From JBNAVJ01 sp049700455 (lineage in GTDB: Bacteria > Bacteroidota > Ignavibacteria > Tepidaquicellales > Tepidaquicellaceae), in NCBI GenBank assembly GCA_049700455.1, contig JBNAVJ010000002.1:1-64000 (forward strand): 64,000 nt of DNA, read 5' to 3'. Position 1 is the stretch's first letter. Each line of letters begins with the position of its first letter. The notes beneath the pieces are model-generated. The model saw only the letters and a list, made by a program, of their open reading frames with translations, searched no databases and was not told the DNA's origin. The position numbers and the translations under genes are program-made. Of this stretch, positions 16,565 through 26,616 are shown one piece after another.

Positions 16565-18615
16565 TAAGCAGAAAGCTCCATACAGGCTTTAATAATCCAG
16601 TCATCCTGAGGCAAGGCTGCTCTCTCAAGATTAGGATGGTATGGAACGTGTACATTTAATCCTGCAACTCTTTTTACAGGTGCATCAAGAAATTCAAAAA
16701 CTTCTTCTGCTATGACAGCAGCAATTTCAGCGCCAAAACCCATAAATTTTGAATCTTCATAAAGCACTATAACCTTTCCTGTCTTTTTTACAGAACTTAG
16801 TATAAGTTCAGTATCAAGCGGTACAATTGTGCGTATATCAATTACTTCAACGCTTACTTTCTGCTTTTCCATTTCCCGTGCAGCTCTCAAAGCTTTTTCA
16901 ACCATAGCACCATAAGCAACGATTGTTATATCTTCCCCCTGTCTTTTAACAACACCTTTCCCAAACGGAAGATAATAATTCTCATCAGGTTCAGGAGACT
17001 TTGCATAGCCCTGCCTGTAAAGAAATTTATGTTCAAGAAAAAGAACCGGATCCTTTAATTGGCAGGCGGTTTTGAGCAACCCTTTTGCATCAGCAGCATT
17101 CGAAGGATATGCTATATAAATACCGTGACACTTTGCAAAAAGCGCTTCTATATTCTGGGAATGATAGTGACCACCTCCAATATAACCACCACAAGCAGCA
17201 CGAATAACAACAGGACAGGAAAAACTGTTATTAGAACGATATCTGTACATTGCAAGCTCATCTCTGATTTGCATCATTGCGGGAAAAATGTAGTCAGCAA
17301 ATTGTATTTCGACTACGGGTTTAAAACCAGTAAGAGCCAGCCCAATTGCAGTTCCTACAATTGAAGCTTCAGCAAGAGGAGAATTAAAAACACGCTTTTC
17401 TCCAAAGCGTGTTGAAAGTCCTTTAGTGGCAGTAAACACACCACCTTTACCATCGGCAATGTCTTCACCATAAATCACCATCAAAGGATTCTTTTCCATC
17501 TCTTCGTGTAACGCATGATTAATTGCATCGACCATTACAACAGGTTCTCCGATACTGGTAAGTTTTTCGTATTCTATTTTAGTCTGTTCTTCCTCAGGAC
17601 AATACATATATAAACCCACAGTATCTGCAGAAGGAACAGGCTCTTCATAAACTCTATCAGAGGCATCAAGTACTAATTGAAATATCTCATCTCTAATGGT
17701 TTGTATATTCAATTCTGTAAGAATCTTTTTTTCAAGCAAAAGATTTTCCATTTTAATAAGGGGGTCACGTTCTAAATCTTTTTGAAGAGAATCTTTTGAC
17801 CTATATTTCTCCTGAACGTCAGAGGCAGAATGCGAACGCAACCTTACAACATCAGCATAAATCAGAGCAGGACCTCTGCCTTTTCTTGCAAGTTCTACAG
17901 CCTCAATAGCAGTATTATAACTTAAAAGGAAATCTGTACCATCTATATGATACTTATTTAAGCCCTCAAAGCCTGATATGGCTTTGTAAATCGATCCTCC
18001 TGCAATTTGCTGTTCTACAGGAACAGAAATAGCATAGTTATTATTCTGAATCAGGAATATTACAGGTAATTTTTCCCGCGATGCCCAGTTAACAGCTTCA
18101 AAAAACTCCCCTTCAGAAGTAGATCCTTCTCCACCTGAAACATACACAACTTCATCTGTGTTTCTGTAAACGCAGCCGATGGCTGCACCTACCGCCTGAA
18201 GATACTGAGAACCAGTTGGTGATGAGGCAGTTGGCATACGCAATTCTTTGCTTCCGAGATGTGTTGCCATCTGACGCCCGCCGGTAAATTTATCAGTTGC
18301 TTTCCCAAATGTATGTCTGAAAATATCTTCTATAGTCAGTCCCACAGTCAGACCGAATGCATCATCACGATAGTAAGTAAAAAACCAATCTTTGCCTGGC
18401 TGCATTGCCATACCAACGGCAATCTGAACAGCCTCATGTCCAGAGCCTGATATCAAAAATGATGCTTTTCCCTGCCTGATAAGTTTCTCAATTCTATCAT
18501 CTATCATACGGGCAGTAAGCATATATTTATATGCCTGCAACAACTTTTCATTAGATATTTCAGTTAAAACTTGTTTTGTTTTTTGTCCCTTTTTCTGTAT
18601 AGCTGATTCTTGCAT
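16561..18615 (-). CDS. 2-oxoacid dehydrogenase E1, alpha-beta fusion
   Basis: 684 residues joining both E1 subunits. The alpha part (about 1-335) has the thiamine diphosphate motif beginning GGEGSTSEGEF near 162 and ending IQNNNYAIS near 195. The beta part (about 355-684) has YGEDIADGKGGVF, FNSPLAEASIVG and VIRAACGGYIGGG. Such fusions are common in Bacteroidota and are usually annotated as branched-chain 2-oxoacid or pyruvate dehydrogenase E1. It would pass acyl groups to a lipoyl E2 not found here, with lpdA nearby as the E3 candidate. The acyl-CoA ligase gene is 10 bp upstream, so they probably form one unit. Substrate preference cannot be decided by eye. Confidence 0.88.
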   Translation of the reverse strand: MQESAIQKKGQKTKQVLTEISNEKLLQAYKYMLTARMIDDRIEKLIRQGKASFLISGSGHEAVQIAVGMAMQPGKDWFFTYYRDDAFGLTVGLTIEDIFRHTFGKATDKFTGGRQMATHLGSKELRMPTASSPTGSQYLQAVGAAIGCVYRNTDEVVYVSGGEGSTSEGEFFEAVNWASREKLPVIFLIQNNNYAISVPVEQQIAGGSIYKAISGFEGLNKYHIDGTDFLLSYNTAIEAVELARKGRGPALIYADVVRLRSHSASDVQEKYRSKDSLQKDLERDPLIKMENLLLEKKILTELNIQTIRDEIFQLVLDASDRVYEEPVPSADTVGLYMYCPEEEQTKIEYEKLTSIGEPVVMVDAINHALHEEMEKNPLMVIYGEDIADGKGGVFTATKGLSTRFGEKRVFNSPLAEASIVGTAIGLALTGFKPVVEIQFADYIFPAMMQIRDELAMYRYRSNNSFSCPVVIRAACGGYIGGGHYHSQNIEALFAKCHGIYIAYPSNAADAKGLLKTACQLKDPVLFLEHKFLYRQGYAKSPEPDENYYLPFGKGVVKRQGEDITIVAYGAMVEKALRAAREMEKQKVSVEVIDIRTIVPLDTELILSSVKKTGKVIVLYEDSKFMGFGAEIAAVIAEEVFEFLDAPVKRVAGLNVHVPYHPNLERAALPQDDWIIKACMELSAY

Positions 18616-18625
18616 AATTTATAAA

Positions 18626-20287
18626 TTATTTTGTAAATTGTTTATTTTTATAATCTACAAATAAATGAGACAATTTTGTCCGCTGGAATTTACCCGTTGA
18701 GGTTACAGGCAACCGATCAACAATAAAAACAACTTTTGGACATTTGTAAAACGGTAGTTTCTGGCGACATTTTTTTATTATCTTTTGTTTTATCTCTTCA
18801 GGATTTTCATAATTTAAACCATCGCGCAAAATTACTGCCGCCCCTACTTCTTCTCCATACCAATCGTTTTCAAAACCCACAGCAATGCCACTCTTCACTT
18901 CTTCAAGCGACATCAGAACTTCATCAATTTCAAGAGGTGAAATATTAACACCACCTCTGATAATTAGTTCCTTAATTCTACCAGTAATGAAAAAATATTT
19001 ATTCCCCTTATCATCTTTCTTATAAAAGCCTTCATCACCGCTCCTGAACCATCCATAAGTAAAGGCATTTTCATTTGCAATATCATTATTGAAATAATAT
19101 TTCATAACATTGTATCCGCGAATTACAATCTCACCTCTTTCTTCCTCTCTAACTGACTCACCATTAGCACTGTGGATATCCATTTCATTACATCCCAGAG
19201 GAATTCCAATGGAGGGAAATCCAAATTCATTCTGCCATTTTCTATGTTCTTTCTCATCCAGATCTATGGGAATAAAACAGGAATAACAGGTTGTTTCAGA
19301 AAGTCCGTAACCGTGAATTATCCTTAACCCAAACTTTTTTTCAAAATTAGACGCAAGCTCACAGGTGAGGGGACCGGCACCACATATAAAATGGGAAAAC
19401 TTTCTTAAATTATATTCATCTATATTAATATCACTGTGAATAAGATACTGCAAGAGAGTCGGGACAACCGAAACCACCTTCACAGATTCTTTTTCAATAG
19501 TTGGAAAGAAACTGTGTAGATGAAAACCATCATTTAATACTACCCTGCCATTCGCATATAGCGGGGTTAACAAAGTAACCACAGTTCCATTAACATGGTG
19601 CAAAGGCAAAACACACATCATAGTTTCGCTCTGTGATATTCTATGCCATTCTGCAATAGCTTTCGAGTCAACCAATAAATTACCTTGAGTTAGGACTACT
19701 CCTTTAGGATTCCCTGTCGTTCCGGAAGTATAAACAATCATCGCTTCTGTATCCTGACTTATTACATTATTATGGAGAATATTCTCACTCATCTCAGAAA
19801 ATAGATTCTCACTAAAAAGAATAGTTCTTATGTTTATCTTTCCCTTAAGGGAGTATATTTTATCAAGATAATTAGCTAAGGTAAAAAGAGCACGTGCATT
19901 GGAATTTTCAATTATATATGCAATACGGGCAGGATCTTCCTCAACATTGATTGGAACTACCGTGGCACCTATTGTCCAAGCAGCAAAATACAACAGTACC
20001 ACACTATAATGATTCCGAGAAAATGAAACCACTCTATCTTCTTTACCAATGCCAAGAGACTGAATATACCCTGCATATTTTTTAACCGCTTTCCAAAATT
20101 CTTCGTAGGTAAACCTTATTACTTCTTCTCCTTTTTCATAAAAGGTAAGAAAATTACATTGGGGTGTCCTCTCTGTCTGAAATTCTAATAGTTCCCTAAT
20201 ATTAGGAAATCCTATATTAATCCTATTATGGGAAATATCATTGATTGTATGTGCTGCTTTGATTTTCTCAAGAAGTTCCTGATTCAT
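18626..20287 (-). CDS. AMP-forming acyl-CoA synthetase/ligase
   Basis: 553 residues of the ANL superfamily. The AMP-binding P-loop IVYTSGTTGNPKGVV is near 185-199, HGYGLSETT near 310, and the hinge region has FRSGDEGFYKK. TGRIKELIIRGGVNISP and the C-terminal catalytic lysine motif TSTGKFQRTK follow. It activates a carboxylic acid through an acyl-adenylate to a CoA thioester; fatty or aryl acids are both possible. It lies 10 bp before the E1 fusion gene. Confidence 0.85.
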   Translation of the reverse strand: MNQELLEKIKAAHTINDISHNRINIGFPNIRELLEFQTERTPQCNFLTFYEKGEEVIRFTYEEFWKAVKKYAGYIQSLGIGKEDRVVSFSRNHYSVVLLYFAAWTIGATVVPINVEEDPARIAYIIENSNARALFTLANYLDKIYSLKGKINIRTILFSENLFSEMSENILHNNVISQDTEAMIVYTSGTTGNPKGVVLTQGNLLVDSKAIAEWHRISQSETMMCVLPLHHVNGTVVTLLTPLYANGRVVLNDGFHLHSFFPTIEKESVKVVSVVPTLLQYLIHSDINIDEYNLRKFSHFICGAGPLTCELASNFEKKFGLRIIHGYGLSETTCYSCFIPIDLDEKEHRKWQNEFGFPSIGIPLGCNEMDIHSANGESVREEERGEIVIRGYNVMKYYFNNDIANENAFTYGWFRSGDEGFYKKDDKGNKYFFITGRIKELIIRGGVNISPLEIDEVLMSLEEVKSGIAVGFENDWYGEEVGAAVILRDGLNYENPEEIKQKIIKKCRQKLPFYKCPKVVFIVDRLPVTSTGKFQRTKLSHLFVDYKNKQFTK

Positions 20288-20544
20288 ATCTTTCTTATTA
20301 TTTAAGTTAACAAGATAATTTCTAATAAAATTCTAAGATTAGCCTTTTATTTTTAGAAATAAGGACACCACTGACAAGTAAGAAAAGTGAGTAAACTTTA
20401 GATTAGAATTCAAATTCAATTTAAGAGAGGTTACAGGTAATTAGCATTTTTCCTGTTAATCAGGTTGGTAAAATTATCAATCTCTAAGCTATATAAGAAA
20501 CTGGATTAGTACTATCAAAAATAAAACATAAAAGAAGATAGCGT
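20288..20544. other. Intergenic region after truncated clpB
   Basis: 257 bp between the clpB stop and the ligase start, both minus strand. It should hold the ligase promoter. No missing ClpB coding sequence, insertion-sequence end or terminator is recognisable. Confidence 0.4.
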
Positions 20545-21867
20545 CTATTTATACTTCAGTTCCCATTTTAGGGCTTCTCGTTCTATTTCAAGTTGCTTAA
20601 TACGGCGCTCAATTTTATCAAGTTCTTCAGGCATTGAATCTATTTCAATTCTTAGTTTTGAAGCCGCTTCATCTATAAGATCTATTGCCTTATCTGGCAA
20701 GAACCTATCTGAGATATATCTGTCGGAAAGCTGAGCGGCTGCAACAATTGCAGAATCTGTAATTCTTACACCATGATGCACCTCGTATTTTTCTTTTAAG
20801 CCACGCAGTATAGATATAGTATCCTCAACTGAAGGTTCGGCTATAAATACAGGTTGAAATCTCCGTTCTAAAGCAGGATCTTTTTCAATATACTTTCTAT
20901 ACTCATCAATAGTTGTCGCACCTATACATCGCAAGTCACCTCTGGCAAGTGCTGGTTTTAAGAGATTTGAAGCATCCATAGAGCCACTTGTAGCACCAGC
21001 ACCAACAACAGTATGCAATTCATCTATAAATAATACCACTTTCCCATCAGATTCCTGAACCTCTTTCAATACAGCTTTCAATCTTTCTTCAAACTGTCCT
21101 CTATATTGAGCACCGGCAATTAAAGCTCCCATATCAAGTGCCACAATTTGTTTATCTTTGAGATTTTCCGGCACATCTCCATTAACAATTCTAATCGCAA
21201 TTCCTTCAGCAATGGCTGTTTTACCTACGCCCGGCTCACCTATTAACACAGGGTTATTTTTTGTTCTGCGTGATAAAACTTGCAGGACTCTTCTTATTTC
21301 CTCTTCTCTCCCGATAACAGGATCAAGCTTTCCTCTTAAAGCCATCTGATTAAGATTACGTCCATATTTTTCAAGTGCATTAAAAGTATCTTCCGGGGTT
21401 TGACCTGTAATTCTACCAGAACCACGCACATCTTTTAGGACCTTTAGGATGTTTTCTTTTGTAACATCCTGAGATAAAAGCACAGAACCAAGTTCAGACT
21501 TCTTTACTTCAGTTAGAGCAATCAAAAAGTGTTCAACAGAAACATACTCATCTTTCATAACATTTGCTTCTTTAAAAGCATTTTCCAGCACCTCGGAAAG
21601 TTCTCTTGAAATAGATTGATTGCCTGTTATTGCTCCGCTTACTTTCGGTAATTTATTTATTATCTCATATAGTTTTGATTCAATATATCCTGTATTAGCC
21701 CCTAATTTTAACAGAATATTTCTCACTAACCCTTCTTTATCCTGTAATAAGCCTGCCAATAAATGTTCAGGTTCAATGATCTGATTTGAATTATCTGCTG
21801 CAATTTCCTGTGCAGCTTGTATTGCTTCCTGAGCCTTTAACGTAAGTTTATTAAAATTGAAAGCCAT
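20545..21867 (-). CDS. clpB: Truncated ClpB: N domain and first AAA+ domain only
   Basis: 440 residues against about 860-870 for complete ClpB. The N domain (1-145) and first AAA+ domain are intact: Walker A GEPGVGKT at 210-217, Walker B VVLFIDE at 277-283, and ERRFQPVFI with its arginine finger. The frame ends just as the middle coiled-coil domain begins (EALKWELKYK, stop). The second AAA+ domain and nearly all of the M domain are missing, and the 257 bp downstream show no ClpB-like remnant. Without these parts it should not disaggregate protein as normal ClpB does. It may be a deletion product, one half of a split gene, or a truncated paralogue beside a full copy elsewhere. Confidence 0.88.
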   Translation of the reverse strand: MAFNFNKLTLKAQEAIQAAQEIAADNSNQIIEPEHLLAGLLQDKEGLVRNILLKLGANTGYIESKLYEIINKLPKVSGAITGNQSISRELSEVLENAFKEANVMKDEYVSVEHFLIALTEVKKSELGSVLLSQDVTKENILKVLKDVRGSGRITGQTPEDTFNALEKYGRNLNQMALRGKLDPVIGREEEIRRVLQVLSRRTKNNPVLIGEPGVGKTAIAEGIAIRIVNGDVPENLKDKQIVALDMGALIAGAQYRGQFEERLKAVLKEVQESDGKVVLFIDELHTVVGAGATSGSMDASNLLKPALARGDLRCIGATTIDEYRKYIEKDPALERRFQPVFIAEPSVEDTISILRGLKEKYEVHHGVRITDSAIVAAAQLSDRYISDRFLPDKAIDLIDEAASKLRIEIDSMPEELDKIERRIKQLEIEREALKWELKYK

Positions 21868-21948
21868 TGTCGTACTTCTTTTTTAGTATTAACTTAACTA
21901 AACATTTCTTAAATTTTAATTCTAAAATTTTTATACGGGATTTTTTTC

Positions 21949-22956
21949 TTGAGGATTATTATTATAAGACAAAGAAATAATCAGTTAGGTGATTTGCTTT
22001 GTTCATTGCCTATTTACGTAGCTATCAAAAAATCTTTTCCTGATTCAATAATTGCGCTCGTTACAGGGAAAACAAATTATCCAATTCCTTACCGCGAGCT
22101 TATCACCCAAATTGACCGTGTGATTGAAATGAAAAGAGATAATACTTCATCAACCTGGTCTTTCTTAAAGACTGTTAAGGGTTTTAAGCCTGATATTGCA
22201 ATTGTTCCTTCCACTATGTCATTTTCACGGACATCCCATATAATAGCGGTACTTTCAGGAGCAAAAAAACGAGTTGGAGTGAAGGCTATTGATAAGCAAA
22301 AAAACAAATTTGCATTTTTGCTTACCCATAAGAAATCATTTAATTGGGAAGTAGAAAAAGTTCATCAATTGGATAGAATCCTCGATGTAGTCAGACAGAT
22401 TGGATGTGATTTAACTCCTGCTGAAATACAAGCATTAAAGCTTCAATATCCCAGCACTACTTTTGAAGAAGCAAAGAAATATTTAATCTCAAAGTTTTCA
22501 GATTTTAATACTCCAATTATTGGACTCCATCCCGGAGCAGGCAAGGTTGATAACCGTTGGAGCATTGATAAGTTTGCAGAACTTGGACTAAAATTGAACA
22601 GAGCATATAAAGTTAGAATTTTACTCACTGCAGGTCAGATTGATGAAGTTATTGTTGAAGAATTAGCTACAAAATTAGCTACTAACTCGGTCCCATACCA
22701 CATTCTCAAAAATGCTGAAATTAAGTTTCTTGGTGCTTTACTCTCTATGTTGAATCTTTATATAACAAATGATACTGGAGTAATGCACCTGGCAGGTTTT
22801 TCAGGAGCTAAAGTATTATCGCTTTTTGGGCCGACAAAAGGGTATGAATGGGGACCTCCTTTTGAAAATTGTAAATATATTCAGTCTCCAACAAACAATA
22901 TAAATGATATTACTGTTGAAGAAGTTTTTTCGGCTGTTTCTAATTTACTACAATGA
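21949..22956 (+). CDS. Glycosyltransferase family 9 (heptosyltransferase-like)
   Basis: 335 residues starting at TTG (21949), chosen because RIIIIRQRNNQLGDLLCSLP is the usual N-terminal GT9 motif. Later GT9 features are LHPGAGKVDNRWS near 190 and ITNDTGVMHLAG followed by SLFGPT near 270-290. GT9 enzymes add ADP-heptose or related sugars to the LPS inner core on the cytoplasmic face. It is the first gene of a plus-strand lipopolysaccharide operon and overlaps the next gene by 4 bp (ATGA). Confidence 0.88.
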   Translation: MRIIIIRQRNNQLGDLLCSLPIYVAIKKSFPDSIIALVTGKTNYPIPYRELITQIDRVIEMKRDNTSSTWSFLKTVKGFKPDIAIVPSTMSFSRTSHIIAVLSGAKKRVGVKAIDKQKNKFAFLLTHKKSFNWEVEKVHQLDRILDVVRQIGCDLTPAEIQALKLQYPSTTFEEAKKYLISKFSDFNTPIIGLHPGAGKVDNRWSIDKFAELGLKLNRAYKVRILLTAGQIDEVIVEELATKLATNSVPYHILKNAEIKFLGALLSMLNLYITNDTGVMHLAGFSGAKVLSLFGPTKGYEWGPPFENCKYIQSPTNNINDITVEEVFSAVSNLLQ

Positions 22957-24044
22957 AATCAAAAAAAGCCATTATTGTCGAATTTTATACTTCACATGAT
23001 TTTATAATGCAATCACAAATTTCTTATTTGCTTGATAGTGGTTATCAAACTTATCTCTGGATTAATAAAGACCTCCCTTTCAATAACATTTTTGGATTCG
23101 ATGTAAAAATAATTCGCTATTCTGCTTCTACTGGCAGGGAGCAACGCAACTTTTCCAGAGCTTTAATGAATTTTATTACCGAAAATCATATAGATACTTT
23201 AATAATAAATTCCGCACACGGCAAGTTTGTACGTAACTTCTGTATATTCTCTAAAATTAAGAAACTCAATGTAGTAGGCAACCTTCACCTTGCCAATAAA
23301 CTAAAAGGGAGTTTTAACCAAAAACTGATTTCTCTTGAAATAAAAAAATATTTTGTACTCGCTGATTACATTTTTGAAAATTGTCAGGAGATAAAATCCA
23401 AGCATATGCAGCTATGCTCATACTATCGGCTCTTACCTAAAAAGTTTTTTTATCAACCAACCACGGTCCCTGACAACAAGGACTTTATTATATGCATCCC
23501 GGGAGAAATATCTCCATATAGAAGAAATTATTATTTTTTGATTGACTTCATAAAACAATATAATGACTGTTTAGATAAACGAATAAAATTTGAACTTCTT
23601 GGAAATGCAAGAATCAAAGAGGGATACCCAATAATTGACGCTATAAAATCAAGTAATTATAGAGACAGATTTATTTTTTATGATTATTACCTGCCGGATG
23701 AGGTCTTTTTCTCAAGACTTAAACAATGCAATATAATTACACCTCTGATTGATAACAGAGTTCCTAATTTTACAATGTACTCAAGATTTCAGATTTCAGG
23801 GGCGTTTGACCTAGCATATATTTTTCAAAAACCTTTACTATTGTACAGTTCCTTTGAACATATTCCAGAGTTCAGGAATATTTCAATATTTTATAATGAG
23901 TTTGAATTTTCAAACTTTTTGAATAACTTATTAGATAATTATGAAACAGTTAATCAAAAAGCATTGACAGCATATCAAACATACGAGAGATATAATTATG
24001 AAAAACAACGCACAAAGTATATTAAATTTATAGAAGAAGAGTAA
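22953..24044 (+). CDS. Predicted GT-B glycosyltransferase in the LPS operon
   Basis: 363 residues, no signal peptide or membrane helix. The N-terminal half has alternating strands and helices (KKAIIVEFYTSHDF, VDTLIINSAHGK-like stretch). A C-terminal Rossmann-like half starts around DFIICIPGEISPYRRNYYF with LLGNARI and a later stretch SGAFDLAYIFQKPLLLYSS. This layout fits a GT-B fold glycosyltransferase (GT4-like), though the classic E-x7-E signature is not obvious. Overlaps of 4 bp upstream and 1 bp downstream (TAATG) place it firmly in the operon. The sugar and acceptor are unknown. Confidence 0.6.
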   Translation: MKSKKAIIVEFYTSHDFIMQSQISYLLDSGYQTYLWINKDLPFNNIFGFDVKIIRYSASTGREQRNFSRALMNFITENHIDTLIINSAHGKFVRNFCIFSKIKKLNVVGNLHLANKLKGSFNQKLISLEIKKYFVLADYIFENCQEIKSKHMQLCSYYRLLPKKFFYQPTTVPDNKDFIICIPGEISPYRRNYYFLIDFIKQYNDCLDKRIKFELLGNARIKEGYPIIDAIKSSNYRDRFIFYDYYLPDEVFFSRLKQCNIITPLIDNRVPNFTMYSRFQISGAFDLAYIFQKPLLLYSSFEHIPEFRNISIFYNEFEFSNFLNNLLDNYETVNQKALTAYQTYERYNYEKQRTKYIKFIEEE

Positions 24045-24805
24045 TGGAAATTCCTCTATCAGTAACAATTATCTGTAAGAACGAAGAGAAAAATATTGCT
24101 ACCTGCCTTGAATCTGTTAAGTGGGCAGATGAAATCATTGTTGTTGATGCTTTCAGTTCAGATAAAACAATCGATATTGTACGAAAATATACAGATAAAA
24201 TATTCCAGAATCACTGGGAAGGATACACCGCTCAGCGTAAATTTGCTCTTAGTAAAACTTCACATCAATGGGTTTTCTCCATCGATGCTGATGAAAAGTG
24301 TCCAGAAGAACTTAAATCAGAAATATTAGATGCTATTCGACATAGTGGGGAAATAGTTGGATATAAAATTCCAAGGAAAAGTTATTTTCTTGGTAAGTGG
24401 ATTAAACACTGTGGTTGGTACCCGGGTTATCAATTACGATTATTCAAGAAATCAGAAGCGGAAGTTACCAATAGGCTTGTACACGAGGGGTATGAAGTTA
24501 AAGGTGATATAGGATACCTGAAAACTGCAATTGAACATTACACAGTCAACTCAATTGCAGATTATATGAATAGGGTAAATGTCTATTCAACGCTGCAGGC
24601 TTGTGAAAAGCTCAATCGCAGAAAAGTAAGATTTGGAGATCTTTTTCTCAGACCAGTTTCATCATTTATAAGACAATTTTTTATCCAACGCGGTTTCTTA
24701 GATGGAGTTTATGGATTAATGGTTACATTTTTTGATGTTATTACAAATATGCTTACCTATATGAAAATATGGGAAATGCAAAACTCATCTAAAAAAGAAT
24801 TATGA
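24044..24805 (+). CDS. Glycosyltransferase family 2 (WaaE/KdtX-like)
   Basis: 253 residues. The GT-A nucleotide-sugar domain is clear: SVTIICKNEEKNI at the start, DEIIVVDAFSSDKT near 31-44, QRKFAL, and the DxD-type metal motif SIDADEKCP near 84. The WaaE-type features GYTAQRKFAL and CGWYPGYQLRLF are also present. Relatives add glucose to heptose in the LPS inner core. It starts inside the stop of the upstream gene and overlaps the ABC transporter gene by 4 bp. Confidence 0.85.
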   Translation: MEIPLSVTIICKNEEKNIATCLESVKWADEIIVVDAFSSDKTIDIVRKYTDKIFQNHWEGYTAQRKFALSKTSHQWVFSIDADEKCPEELKSEILDAIRHSGEIVGYKIPRKSYFLGKWIKHCGWYPGYQLRLFKKSEAEVTNRLVHEGYEVKGDIGYLKTAIEHYTVNSIADYMNRVNVYSTLQACEKLNRRKVRFGDLFLRPVSSFIRQFFIQRGFLDGVYGLMVTFFDVITNMLTYMKIWEMQNSSKKEL

Positions 24806-26616
24806 AGATTTACTTAAGATTAGTTAGATATATTGGTAGGTATAAGAAATATATTCTTATTTCGGTAACAATGTCAATTTTATTTTCGCTATTTAGTGCT
24901 ATTTCTGTGTATTTAACAATCCCACTTCTAAAAACGTTATTTCTGGATAGTACGAGTCCAGTTTCTTCTCAAACAAACGTTACAGGCGTTTATGAGTCTA
25001 TTAAACATTTTGTTGAGAGCTATATTTTTTCTTCAGACAAAGAATCTGCCCTCTTGAAAATATGCATTTTAATTTTTATTGCCTTTCTGTTAAAGAACCT
25101 TACAGGTATATTACAATCGATTTATATGCAGTATGTGGAGAAAGGTGTCTTACGAGATATAAGATTTGACCTCTATAAAAAGATAAACCAACTCTCATTA
25201 AGATATTTCACAAAAGAAAAAAGCGGGAGTCTTATTTCGCGATTAACAAATGATATTAATGCAGTACAATCTGGAATTTCAGCGGCTTTTTCCAATCTTA
25301 TTAAAGATCCTCTGCTGATAATAGCATTCTTTATTTTATCACTTTCGATTAGCTGGCAAATGACACTTACTTCACTTGTTGTATTTCCTGTAACAGTTTT
25401 TATAGTAACACGTCTCGGTGATTCTCTAAGGAGGCGGAGCAGCCGTGTACAGCAGAAACTTTCTGAAATTGTTTCTCATATATCAGAAACAATATATGGA
25501 GCAAAAATTATAAGAGCATTTGGGATTGAGAATTATCGTAATAATCTATTCAGGAAGGAAAACGATGCACACTATCAACTTATTATGAAAAGTGCTAAGA
25601 CCTATGAATTTGCTTCGCCGGTAACTGAAATGTTAACCATAATTGCAGGTATAATTATTATATGGATTGGCGGCAGAGAAATTTTAATTTATAACAATCT
25701 TAAACCTGAAGAATTTCTTGGATTTCTTTTTATACTCTTTCAACTCATAGTCCCACTTAAAAACCTTTCGAGTGTTTCTAATAGGATTCAAGAATCAGCT
25801 GCAGCAGGTGAAAGAATTTTTGAAGTACTTGATTACCCCATTGAAGTTAAGGAAGTACCTCAAGCAGTGTTCATTGATAAATTCAATGATAAAATTGAGT
25901 TAAAAAATGTTAGTTTCAGTTATGACGGTAATAAGTACATATTAAAAAACCTAAATTTAACAATCCATAAATCAGAACTACTTGCAATAGTTGGACATTC
26001 TGGAGTAGGCAAAACTACAGTTGCTGATTTAATAGCAAGGTTTTATGATGTTACAGAAGGTAAAATTCTTATTGACGGCATAGATATAAGAAATATAAAA
26101 TTGGAGTCATTACGAAAACTCATAGGCATTGTTCCACAGGAAACCATTTTATTCAACGATACAATTAGAAACAACATTACTTTCGGACTTGAAAACGTTA
26201 CAGACGAAGAAGTAATAAATGCAGCAAAGTTTGCAAATGCTTACGAATTTATAATGGAAACAGAAAATGGCTTTGATACCATAGTGGGAGAACGCGGCAC
26301 AAGGCTCTCCGGGGGACAAAAACAACGTATCGCTATTGCCCGCTCAATTCTTAGAAACCCACAAATTCTCATTCTCGATGAAGCAACTTCTTCACTCGAT
26401 TCTGAATCTGAGACGCTGGTACAGGAAGCTTTTGAAAAACTTATGAAAAACCGTACTTCAATTGTAATTGCACATAGACTTTCTACTGTCAGAAATGCCG
26501 ATAAAATAGTTGTACTTCATAATCAGAACATTATACAGAGTGGAACTCATGAAGAACTTTTTCACCAAGAAAATGGAATCTACAGAAAACTTTGTGACCT
26601 CCAATTTGGAGAATAA
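24802..26616 (+). CDS. MsbA-like ABC exporter (lipid/LPS flippase)
   Basis: 604 residues in one chain. Six membrane helices occupy about 15-320, followed by an ATP-binding domain. Walker A is GHSGVGKTT near 395, the Q-loop is GIVPQETILF, the signature is LSGGQKQR, Walker B is ILILDEATSSLD, and the switch is IAHRLSTV. MsbA-type exporters flip lipid A-core or lipid-linked glycans across the inner membrane. The context of three upstream glycosyltransferases and a downstream O-antigen ligase supports that role. Confidence 0.9.
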   Translation: MKIYLRLVRYIGRYKKYILISVTMSILFSLFSAISVYLTIPLLKTLFLDSTSPVSSQTNVTGVYESIKHFVESYIFSSDKESALLKICILIFIAFLLKNLTGILQSIYMQYVEKGVLRDIRFDLYKKINQLSLRYFTKEKSGSLISRLTNDINAVQSGISAAFSNLIKDPLLIIAFFILSLSISWQMTLTSLVVFPVTVFIVTRLGDSLRRRSSRVQQKLSEIVSHISETIYGAKIIRAFGIENYRNNLFRKENDAHYQLIMKSAKTYEFASPVTEMLTIIAGIIIIWIGGREILIYNNLKPEEFLGFLFILFQLIVPLKNLSSVSNRIQESAAAGERIFEVLDYPIEVKEVPQAVFIDKFNDKIELKNVSFSYDGNKYILKNLNLTIHKSELLAIVGHSGVGKTTVADLIARFYDVTEGKILIDGIDIRNIKLESLRKLIGIVPQETILFNDTIRNNITFGLENVTDEEVINAAKFANAYEFIMETENGFDTIVGERGTRLSGGQKQRIAIARSILRNPQILILDEATSSLDSESETLVQEAFEKLMKNRTSIVIAHRLSTVRNADKIVVLHNQNIIQSGTHEELFHQENGIYRKLCDLQFGE

